Below are positions 1 through 6,575 of a stretch of DNA of 64,000 nt, piece after piece; position 1 is the stretch's first letter, and every line of letters begins with the position of its first letter. The stretch is from an uncultured Bacteroidales bacterium (lineage in GTDB: Bacteria > Bacteroidota > Bacteroidia > Bacteroidales > UBA932): positions 1-64,000 of the forward strand of contig ONBM01000001.1 of NCBI GenBank assembly GCA_900316045.1, written 5' to 3'. The notes under the pieces were generated by a model. The model saw only the letters and a list, made by a program, of their open reading frames with translations, searched no databases and was not told where the DNA came from. The translations under genes were made by a program, and so were the position numbers.

Positions 1-21
1 CCCTGATCCGGCATCCTTCAT
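1..21 (-). CDS. possible 5' end of a leftward gene, cut by the window edge
   Basis: An ATG on the minus strand at 21 opens a frame reading MKDAGSG before the window ends. It lies about 97 nt downstream of a well-formed minus-strand promoter (125-155). A short palindrome, ATTCC-ttata-GGAAT (20-34), overlaps the start codon. Only seven codons are visible, so the product cannot be named. A second in-frame-independent ATG at 14 is an alternative start. The leader between promoter and ATG shows no convincing gene of its own. Confidence 0.25.
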
Positions 22-124
22 TCCTTATAGGAATCAACGCTCTCGATTCTTTCTCGGTACTTGCTTGTACTTCCTTCAGCCTTTTCAATGATCTTGTAAG
101 TGTGCCCTTTTTCAAAAGCGGATG

Positions 125-155
125 CAAAGGTAGTAACTTTTATTTCACTTCCAAA
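125..155 (-). promoter_or_regulatory. Bacteroidota promoter, leftward
   Basis: On the minus strand TTTG (155-152) and TACCTTTG (132-125) lie 19 nt apart, matching the Bacteroidota -33/-7 consensus TTTG-N19-TAnnTTTG exactly. Transcription would start near 120 and run off the left end of the window. Confidence 0.55.
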
Positions 156-313
156 TTTTTTTTGAAAATATTTTTCAACAAAAATCGGCCTTCTACGCTC
201 ATAAAACGATGTAATCACCACTCCTTCGGCAGGTTAAGCGCACCACATTTTTTTTTGCAGAATCTTTTCCGCAAAGAACGCCACGACATATTCATTGAAA
301 GTAGATTTTATTG

Positions 314-321
314 TACTTTTG
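314..321 (+). promoter_or_regulatory. -7 box of guaA
   Basis: TACTTTTG fits TAnnTTTG. A TTG at 294-296 is a weak -33 candidate. The predicted start of transcription near 325-328 gives a leader of about 15 nt before the guaA ATG at 342. Confidence 0.45.
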
Positions 322-341
322 TGATTCGAAACATATTTCCT

Positions 342-1925
342 ATGACAGAAAAAATCATCATTCTTGATTTCGGCTCGCAGGTGACACAGCTCATCGGTCG
401 CAGGCTTCGCGAGCTGAACGTCTACTGCGAAATTTACCCATTCAACAAAATGCCAGTCCTGGATGCCGACGTGAAGGGAATAATCCTTTCCGGCAGCCCA
501 TGCTCCGTGCGCGACTCCAATGCTCCTCAGATAGACCTGAGCGCAATAAAAGGCAGACTTCCCATTTTAGGAATATGCTATGGCGCGCAATACCTTGCCT
601 ATAAATATGGAGGTGACGTGGAAGCTTCGCTTGCCAGGGAATATGGCAGGGCAATGCTGGAGGTCAAAAACCAAGACGACCCGCTCATGAAAGGGGTCGA
701 GCCTCATTCCCAGGTCTGGATGTCCCACGGTGACACGATCGCAAGGCTGCCGGAAAGAGGAGAGGTGATAGCGTCCACGGAGACGGTGGCTAACGCAGCT
801 TTCCACATAAAAGGAGAACCGACTTACGCCGTGCAGTTTCACCCTGAGGTCTTCCACACCACGGATGGCACCAAGATATTAGGAAATTTCGCTTTGGGAA
901 TATGCGGATGCAAAGGTGACTGGACTTCGGAATCGTTCATCGAGACGACAGTGCAGAGCCTTCGCGATAAGATAGGAAATGACAAGGTAATATTGGGTCT
1001 TAGCGGCGGCGTGGATTCAACCGTGGCTGGCGTGCTGCTGAACAAGGCAATCGGACACAACCTCACCTGCATATTCGTAAATAACGGTCTTCTGAGGAAA
1101 AATGAATATGAAGACGTGCTCTCTTCGTACAAAGACATGAATCTCAATGTCATAGGAGCCGACGCTTCCAAGGACTTCCTGACGGCGCTCGCTGGAGTTA
1201 CCGAGCCGGAGGCCAAGAGGAAAATCATCGGGGCGAAATTCATCGAGACGTTCGACAAATATGCCCACCAGATTGAAAATGCGAAATGGCTGGCACAAGG
1301 CACGATTTATCCAGACGTAATCGAATCCGCTGGCATCGAGGGGATAGCCTCGAAGATCAAGTCTCACCACAATGTGGGCGGCTTGCCTAAGAATATGGAT
1401 CTGAAGATTGTCGAGCCTCTGAGGATGCTGTTCAAAGATGAGGTACGCAGGGTAGGACGCGCACTAGGCATCAAGGAAGAGCTTGTAGGCCGGCATCCTT
1501 TCCCAGGACCGTCTTTAGCAATCAGGATAATAGGAGAGGTCACCGAAGAGAAGCTGAACGTGCTCAGGGAAGCCGATGACATATTCATAAAAGGGCTCCG
1601 CAACTATGACAGCACTGCCCTCCATCTTCCTTCCGCTTCCGACCCTCGCATCGAGGCTAAGAACCTGTATGACGCAATCTGGCAGGCAGGCGTGATCCTG
1701 CTGCCGGTCAAGAGCGTAGGCGTGATGGGTGATGAGCGCACGTACGAGAATCCTGTCGCCCTCCGCGCCGTGGTTTCAACCGATGCGATGACAGCCGACT
1801 GGTTCCACTTCCCATACGACTTCCTTGCGAATGTCAGCAACGAAATCATCAACAAAGTCCGCGGGGTCAACCGCGTAGTCTACGACATCTCCTCCAAACC
1901 ACCGGCAACCATCGAGTGGGAATAG
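342..1925 (+). CDS. guaA: GMP synthase (glutamine-hydrolysing)
   Basis: Converts XMP to GMP with ATP and glutamine, the last step of de novo guanine nucleotide synthesis in the cytosol. The N-terminal class I glutamine amidotransferase domain shows the nucleophile in GICYGAQ and the histidine and glutamate in QFHPEVFHT. The ATP-pyrophosphatase domain carries the P-loop LSGGVDST, and the C-terminal dimerisation domain ends in the usual PPATIEWE. At 527 residues it is full length. The frame is open further upstream, but the residues before [13 protein letters not shown] are low-complexity, and the promoter box at 314-321 lies inside that extension, so 342 is the start. The AT-rich restriction island lies downstream. 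Confidence 0.97.
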   Translation: MTEKIIILDFGSQVTQLIGRRLRELNVYCEIYPFNKMPVLDADVKGIILSGSPCSVRDSNAPQIDLSAIKGRLPILGICYGAQYLAYKYGGDVEASLAREYGRAMLEVKNQDDPLMKGVEPHSQVWMSHGDTIARLPERGEVIASTETVANAAFHIKGEPTYAVQFHPEVFHTTDGTKILGNFALGICGCKGDWTSESFIETTVQSLRDKIGNDKVILGLSGGVDSTVAGVLLNKAIGHNLTCIFVNNGLLRKNEYEDVLSSYKDMNLNVIGADASKDFLTALAGVTEPEAKRKIIGAKFIETFDKYAHQIENAKWLAQGTIYPDVIESAGIEGIASKIKSHHNVGGLPKNMDLKIVEPLRMLFKDEVRRVGRALGIKEELVGRHPFPGPSLAIRIIGEVTEEKLNVLREADDIFIKGLRNYDSTALHLPSASDPRIEAKNLYDAIWQAGVILLPVKSVGVMGDERTYENPVALRAVVSTDAMTADWFHFPYDFLANVSNEIINKVRGVNRVVYDISSKPPATIEWE

Positions 1926-1939
1926 TTGCAATGTTTTTC

Positions 1940-1957
1940 CAAGTGTGTCTACACTTG
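1940..1957 (+). terminator. possible guaA terminator hairpin
   Basis: CAAGTGT-gtct-ACACTTG forms a perfect 7-bp stem with a 4-nt loop 15 nt after the guaA stop. No strong T-run follows directly, only AT-rich sequence, so termination there is plausible rather than certain. Confidence 0.4.
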
Positions 1958-2089
1958 ATTATCCAACTAAATCTTAATTAATTTTTAGGGAGAATCAACC
2001 AATTACAGGCAAACTTGAAATAATCAACAGATTAGTTTTTTTTAAAAATTTTGAAAATCCGGAGCTAACTCACTTTGGTCACCCTCATC

Positions 2090-2890
2090 TTATATTATCT
2101 GAATCACCTCGTCATAAACCTTAGGAATATCCTTAAAGTTTATTCTGAATTTAGTGCCGTGATTATGTCCAGTACGAGCATCAAAATCCACGTATAAGCA
2201 TCCATCCTCAACGGCATTGATAAATTTGTCCATATTCACTCTCTTAAGCATAAGAACATTATTGTAGTGGAAGTATTCTTTGCCATGCTCCCTTTTAACA
2301 TCGGCAAGCACATAAAAGCAATTGAGCAGTTTTGTGCCCGCCTTTGTATATAAGTCATTGAATCCCCAGTATGGAATCACTTTGAACGGACCAAGGCCAA
2401 CTCTTTCTTCTACACTTTTTAACCACTCACTATGCATATCAGAGCACTTTGTACTATCAAAGATGAACTCCACCCTTTGCTCTTTTCTATTCACATTAAG
2501 TTTGAATCCTCTATCCGTAAAAGTCACTGCATTAGTAGTGCTCCTAAAAGATTTCTCATCAACAGCATATCCAGGCATACCCGCCTTTCTGTGTTCCCAT
2601 CCATATAGAGGAAGAAGCATATTGGGAACTAATGATGCTGCTCGTGGAGAAGGTTCTACGTGGCATAGCGTTGTAAGTGATCTAGTGGTAGAACGTTGTG
2701 ATTTCAATTCCCATTCCGCAGCATTGGGTATCGGTAGGTTGTTCTCAGGTATTCCCAATAAATCCTCTAAGATATTTCCAACGGCGCCATCGTTCCCTCT
2801 CCTATAATTTTCAATCCACCCCTTTGCCTCTATCTCTTTGAATTTAGTGATAAGTTCATCCTTAGTGATTAGTTGTAATGTGGTAGGCAT
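2090..2890 (-). CDS. MvaI/BcnI-family type II restriction endonuclease
   Basis: A 266-residue protein resembling the MvaI/BcnI family, enzymes that cut CCWGG or CCSGG. Visible family features are GNDGAVGNILEDLLGI near residue 35, followed by the catalytic ELK of the PD-(D/E)xK fold in AEWELKSQRS. A C-terminal HNHGTKF-like segment (HNHGTKFRI) is also present. Family assignment is by recalled motif pattern; the exact target sequence cannot be read from the protein. The gene lies 24 nt downstream of a DNA methyltransferase on the same strand, as expected for a type II pair. The region is visibly more AT-rich than its neighbours and lacks the GAATAT excess of the rest of the window, suggesting acquisition by transfer. 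Confidence 0.82.
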   Translation of the reverse strand: MPTTLQLITKDELITKFKEIEAKGWIENYRRGNDGAVGNILEDLLGIPENNLPIPNAAEWELKSQRSTTRSLTTLCHVEPSPRAASLVPNMLLPLYGWEHRKAGMPGYAVDEKSFRSTTNAVTFTDRGFKLNVNRKEQRVEFIFDSTKCSDMHSEWLKSVEERVGLGPFKVIPYWGFNDLYTKAGTKLLNCFYVLADVKREHGKEYFHYNNVLMLKRVNMDKFINAVEDGCLYVDFDARTGHNHGTKFRINFKDIPKVYDEVIQII

Positions 2891-2914
2891 ATTGTCGAAT
2901 AAAAGTAAAACATA

Positions 2915-3682
2915 TCAGAATAAAGTAGGGTCGGCATCCTCAGATAATTTTACTGGTAGTCCCCTTGCTATTTTAATGCGATTTTCTGCAGAATCACAAT
3001 AAGTTTGGGATAACTCTATGCCGATGTAATGCCGATTCAGTCCAATTGCAGAAACGGCCGTTGTTCCACTACCCATAAACGGATCCAGTACAACTTGCGC
3101 TGTTGTGCTCCCAATGATTCTGTCAATCAGTGCTACTGGGAAAGGGGCAGGATGAGAATTGTTGGTTTCTTGCATAAATTCCCATACATCACCCTCGCCA
3201 CTCGCTTTGGGTGCCAATTTAAAACCTTTCTTCGCTATCAAATAAATCACCTCATAGGTGGGAAGAAAATATCCAGGATTGAAGTTTATACCGCCTTTGC
3301 GTTTCCATATAATAATTTGCCTTACTGGAAAGTCTTGTACGATTTCGTGCCGATCTTGAATCAGGCCTCCTTGAACTCTCCATTTGTGGTTGTAGAATAT
3401 GGCACCATCATCCTTTATCAGACGCATCATCTCCGTTAGGCAATCGCGCTGCCATTTGCAGTACATATCATACGGCATATTGTCGTCATAATCTGCATAC
3501 CCATTACATAGAGCAGCGCTCGCCCATTTTCCCCCTCTACCATCTTTCATTCCGTTGCCAGTGCTATTTTTGAGGTTATAAGGAGGCGATGTTACGGCTA
3601 TGTCGCAACATCCATCAGGCAATTCTTTCATTATGGAAAGACTATCCCCACAAAATATTTTATCTATGTAGTCGGTAATCAT
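2915..3682 (-). CDS. class beta DNA methyltransferase, probably N4-cytosine
   Basis: A 255-residue SAM-dependent DNA methyltransferase. Catalytic motif IV (TSPPYNL, near residue 32) precedes the SAM-binding motif I (DPFMGSGTTAVSA, near residue 195), which is class beta order. TSPPY rather than DPPY is the usual form in N4-cytosine enzymes, and the MvaI and BcnI partner methylases are N4-cytosine enzymes, so the pairing is consistent. It should protect host DNA from the neighbouring nuclease. A TATATTTG box ends 5 nt before the ATG, so the message may be leaderless, which would let the methylase be made early on entering a new cell. That timing role is inference. Confidence 0.88.
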   Translation of the reverse strand: MITDYIDKIFCGDSLSIMKELPDGCCDIAVTSPPYNLKNSTGNGMKDGRGGKWASAALCNGYADYDDNMPYDMYCKWQRDCLTEMMRLIKDDGAIFYNHKWRVQGGLIQDRHEIVQDFPVRQIIIWKRKGGINFNPGYFLPTYEVIYLIAKKGFKLAPKASGEGDVWEFMQETNNSHPAPFPVALIDRIIGSTTAQVVLDPFMGSGTTAVSAIGLNRHYIGIELSQTYCDSAENRIKIARGLPVKLSEDADPTLF

Positions 3683-3686
3683 ATTG

Positions 3687-3694
3687 CAAATATA
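3687..3694 (-). promoter_or_regulatory. -7 box of the methyltransferase gene
   Basis: TATATTTG on the minus strand, ending 4 nt before the ATG at 3682. It places transcription initiation at or within a few bases of the start codon. It sits just downstream of the stop codon of the 44-residue ORF. Confidence 0.5.
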
Positions 3695-3700
3695 CTGAAT

Positions 3701-3835
3701 TTAGTTGCCGCTCAAATAATATAGTTTCAACAATCCCCAAAGTGGAACATCTATATTATTGATAATCAGTGGCAACATTAAATCTATCCCTTTCTCTATT
3801 TCAGGATCATCCTCAATACCATGAAACTGAAACAT
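3701..3835 (-). CDS. 44-residue ORF upstream of the restriction-modification genes
   Basis: The frame starts MFQFHGIEDDPEIEKG and ends LKLYYLSGN. It is preceded by the purine-rich AAGAAGGGTGG, a better ribosome-binding site than most genes here have. It is acidic at the start and hydrophobic in the second half, with no helix-turn-helix, so it does not look like a classical C (controller) protein. It could be a small leader or regulatory peptide, the remnant of a longer gene, or chance. I do not recognise it. The stop codon lies 18 nt before the methyltransferase ATG. Confidence 0.35.
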   Translation of the reverse strand: MFQFHGIEDDPEIEKGIDLMLPLIINNIDVPLWGLLKLYYLSGN

Positions 3836-3857
3836 AAGCCACCCTTCTTTTTCTCAG

Positions 3858-3879
3858 GTTAGCACTTATCTTTGCTAAC
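3858..3879. promoter_or_regulatory. inverted repeat upstream of the restriction-modification cluster
   Basis: GTTAGC-N10-GCTAAC, with CTCAGG copies at both flanks (3853-3858 and 3883-3888). The spacer and right arm contain TATCTTTG (3867-3874), a plus-strand -7 match. It could be an operator for the leftward 44-residue ORF and R-M genes, or a hairpin. The rest of the gap, 3889-4037, is AT-rich and I see nothing else in it. Confidence 0.35.
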
Positions 3880-4037
3880 TAGTCTCAGGTAATTAATAAA
3901 ACTCATAGGTATGCTCGATAAGTTAATCTTAGATAGTTTTAATTATTGCGATTCGTATACAAAATACATATACAAACACACAACTCCCCTCATAACTTAA
4001 CGATACACAACACGCACAACAATTAAAGAAGAATAGC

Positions 4038-5375
4038 CTACTTGCAGGACATGATGTTCAAGATGAGGTTGTCGGTGGACTGCATGCCGACACGGCCGAT
4101 TTCGCCGAGATTCCGTATGGTCTTCTCGATGTCATCGTCCACGATGCCGTCATGCTTGGTGGCGCAGATGCCATCGAGGGCGAGGACTGCGGACTGGACG
4201 GAGCTGCAGACTCCGGAAGCGACCTTCATGGCACAGCCGACTTTGGCCCCGTCGCAGACCATTCCGGTGATATTCCCCACCATATTCTTAATCGCAGCGC
4301 ACACCTGCTCGTAAGAACCACCTTTCATCAGCACGATTCCGCATGACGAGCCCGTGGATGCCACTACGCATCCGCACAGGGCGGACAACCTGCCTAGGTA
4401 GGATTTTATGTGTATGGCCACCAAGTTACTAAGAATCAAGCCTCTGGCTAGGAGCTCATCATCGAGAGCGAACCGCATTGCGTAAGCGATTACAGGCATG
4501 CTCACCGTGATGCCCTGATTGCCGCTTCCCGAATTGCTCATGGCAGGCAGGACGCAGCCATCCATCCTGGCATCGGAGGCAGCCGCTGTCATGCCCATGG
4601 CGAAACTCATGAAATCATCTCCGAAAATCCGCTCCTGGTTAGCGCGTATCGTTTTTCCGACCTTCAGCCCATAATCCCCCTTCAGTCCTTCGCAAGCCAG
4701 AGCCAGATTATAATCACGGTCCTCCAGGATGAACTTGATGTCCTGGAAATCCGCCGATTTTGCGAAATCGTAAATTTCTCTGACCGTGAGGCCATAACGA
4801 GACCTGTCGCTGCTGCATTCATCCCCGCCACCTAAATGGTCCGAGAATAGGACTTGTCCATTGAAAGAGGTCTCGGCGATATGGTCATGAGCATCTTCGA
4901 CTACGGCTACCGCGCGATCCCGAGATCCGTCCACTCGCACGGAAGCCTCCACATAGAGTTTCTTGCGAGTCTCAGCCAGGCCTATATGCACCTTGCAATT
5001 CTGTTCCAGCTTCTTTGCCATTGCTACAGAGCTGCTGCACATGTCTTTCAGGACTTCCAGCCCATATTCTGAACGTCCGCAGACCGCTCCCAGCGCTGCC
5101 GCTATCGGCATTCCGATCATGCCTGTGCCAGGTATGCCGACACCCATGCCATTCTTCAATATATTCCCGCTCACTGCCACGTCTATTTCAAAAACAGCAT
5201 GGGGCCGCCACTGCGCGACAGAAGAATCAATATCTTTGGAATATTCCGCCAGCACTTCGACTGCTTTCGCCGTGGCGAGGGCAACGGCTATCGGCTCGGT
5301 ACAGCCCAGAGCCGGCTTCACCTCCGCATGGATTATTTCTATTATTTCTTTCTCTCTGTCTGTCATTTCTGTCAA
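4038..5375 (-). CDS. L-cysteine desulfidase / serine dehydratase alpha family (UPF0597)
   Basis: A 445-residue protein of the UPF0597 family, which includes E. coli CyuA (YhaM). Members degrade L-cysteine to pyruvate, sulfide and ammonia and are thought to use an iron-sulfur cluster. Visible features: the N-terminal KPALGCTEPIAVALA with a conserved cysteine, the glycine-rich GIPGTGMIGMPIAAALG, the central SNSGSGNQGI and a cysteine-rich C-terminal part (GCVVASTGSSCGI, VGCAMKVASGVCSSV). It starts directly after the stop of the phosphoesterase gene, so it is the last gene of a three-gene leftward operon. Whether it prefers cysteine or serine cannot be read from the sequence. Confidence 0.85.
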   Translation of the reverse strand: MTEMTDREKEIIEIIHAEVKPALGCTEPIAVALATAKAVEVLAEYSKDIDSSVAQWRPHAVFEIDVAVSGNILKNGMGVGIPGTGMIGMPIAAALGAVCGRSEYGLEVLKDMCSSSVAMAKKLEQNCKVHIGLAETRKKLYVEASVRVDGSRDRAVAVVEDAHDHIAETSFNGQVLFSDHLGGGDECSSDRSRYGLTVREIYDFAKSADFQDIKFILEDRDYNLALACEGLKGDYGLKVGKTIRANQERIFGDDFMSFAMGMTAAASDARMDGCVLPAMSNSGSGNQGITVSMPVIAYAMRFALDDELLARGLILSNLVAIHIKSYLGRLSALCGCVVASTGSSCGIVLMKGGSYEQVCAAIKNMVGNITGMVCDGAKVGCAMKVASGVCSSVQSAVLALDGICATKHDGIVDDDIEKTIRNLGEIGRVGMQSTDNLILNIMSCK

Positions 5376-6563
5376 TTACTTTCTGCCAGCCGGAAATGTC
5401 AGATTCTTTGCGACCTTGCCATCTTCATGTCTTATCGTCACGCATAGTTTGCCGCCTTCGGTATGCGCCTCGACTATGCCGTTATTGGAGTTCACGAGCA
5501 CGGGATACTTCACTGTGGCGTTCGGCTCATGGAATTCATCTCGGTGCAGGTGTCCCGATATCATCAAGTCTATTCCCATGTCGTTCAAGACCGGGGTGAA
5601 TTTGTCCATGCAGTCGTTCTGGCCGTGCCAGCTGTCGGGAGACTTCACAGTCGGCATGTGCGCAATGGCAACCCTGAATTCCGCAGACCGGAAATCCGGA
5701 TCGTCTTTAAGGGTTTTCATCCACTCGGCCTGCTCTGTACGGTAATTATCGTAGTCTACGATGTCGGAATATTCAATGTCACTGTCCGGCTTGTCCTCTC
5801 CTGTGTCCAGAAGGATGAAATAAACCGGACCTTGGCGCAGAGTATAATAAAGATGCGGTTCGCGCGGATTGAAATAATTCTGTATTCCGGTGGCATATTC
5901 ACCCCTGGTCTCATGATTGCCCCTGACGAAGTAAGGAGATTTCCCGGATGCGAAGACTCTTATGCTTTCATCCATGAATCCCGTGAAAATTTCTTCAGGC
6001 TTATTGAGGATGGAGATCATGTCTCCATTGAAGAATATGAGGTCGGCATCTTTATTTTTATGATATCCAAGCAGAACGCCTATGAGGCTGTCCCTTGCAT
6101 GTATGTCATTAAGGACCACGAACGATGTCTCTTTCTTGGCTTTGTCCAAGGTCGTGAATTTCAGGGGTGCCACGGAGTAGACATCGGTAGACGCAACGTT
6201 TCCATAATGCACCCTGTTGCTCTTCCTGTACAGTATTTCTTTAGCGAAGACTCTGTAACGGTAATTCGTACCGGGCTTCAGGCCAGTCAGCTTGACGGAA
6301 TGTAATTCAGATGTAACCTTTACGCCTATATTCGTGTCGAAATATTTCGGTCTCTCGCAGGCGTAGAAAGACGTGCCGTCATCAGGAGCCAGCTCCACCC
6401 AGCCGATCGAAGGCTTGTCCGCCTCCCACACCACGACGGCCTCGTTGTCCGTTATATTCTGTAAATAAGGTCCATGCAGAAGCTTAATCTGCGCAGATAG
6501 CGTCAGCGAAGCGAGAAGAGCCGCTGCCAATATGGTTAACTTTTTGATACACATTATATTCAT
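5376..6563 (-). CDS. secreted calcineurin-like metallophosphoesterase
   Basis: A 395-residue exported protein. A signal peptide (KKLTILAAALLASLTLSAQ) is followed by a fibronectin-like/purple-acid-phosphatase N-terminal domain (about residues 28-140) and a calcineurin-type phosphoesterase domain. Metal-ligand motifs appear in order: LNDIHARD, FNGDMIS, RGNHETRG, AIAHMP and SGHLHRDE. The substrate is unknown; such proteins act in the periplasm or on the surface on phosphoesters. The ATG at 6554 (MCIKKL) is an alternative start with a tighter signal peptide. It is flanked by the DUF5107 gene (12 nt upstream) and the desulfidase gene (no gap). Confidence 0.88.
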   Translation of the reverse strand: MNIMCIKKLTILAAALLASLTLSAQIKLLHGPYLQNITDNEAVVVWEADKPSIGWVELAPDDGTSFYACERPKYFDTNIGVKVTSELHSVKLTGLKPGTNYRYRVFAKEILYRKSNRVHYGNVASTDVYSVAPLKFTTLDKAKKETSFVVLNDIHARDSLIGVLLGYHKNKDADLIFFNGDMISILNKPEEIFTGFMDESIRVFASGKSPYFVRGNHETRGEYATGIQNYFNPREPHLYYTLRQGPVYFILLDTGEDKPDSDIEYSDIVDYDNYRTEQAEWMKTLKDDPDFRSAEFRVAIAHMPTVKSPDSWHGQNDCMDKFTPVLNDMGIDLMISGHLHRDEFHEPNATVKYPVLVNSNNGIVEAHTEGGKLCVTIRHEDGKVAKNLTFPAGRK

Positions 6564-6575
6564 AAAAACAATCGT

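Noticed and set aside
18-221. 67-codon minus-strand frame at the left edge
   Set aside because: The promoter at 125-155 lies inside it, so its ATG would not be transcribed from that promoter, and the sequence has no protein-like pattern. Treated as leader.
839-1870. Long minus-strand frames inside guaA
   Set aside because: They are shadows of the guaA codons; the plus-strand protein matches GMP synthase throughout.
2322-2807. 161-codon plus-strand frame inside the restriction gene
   Set aside because: It is antisense to the MvaI/BcnI-like gene and low-complexity, rich in S, L and F.
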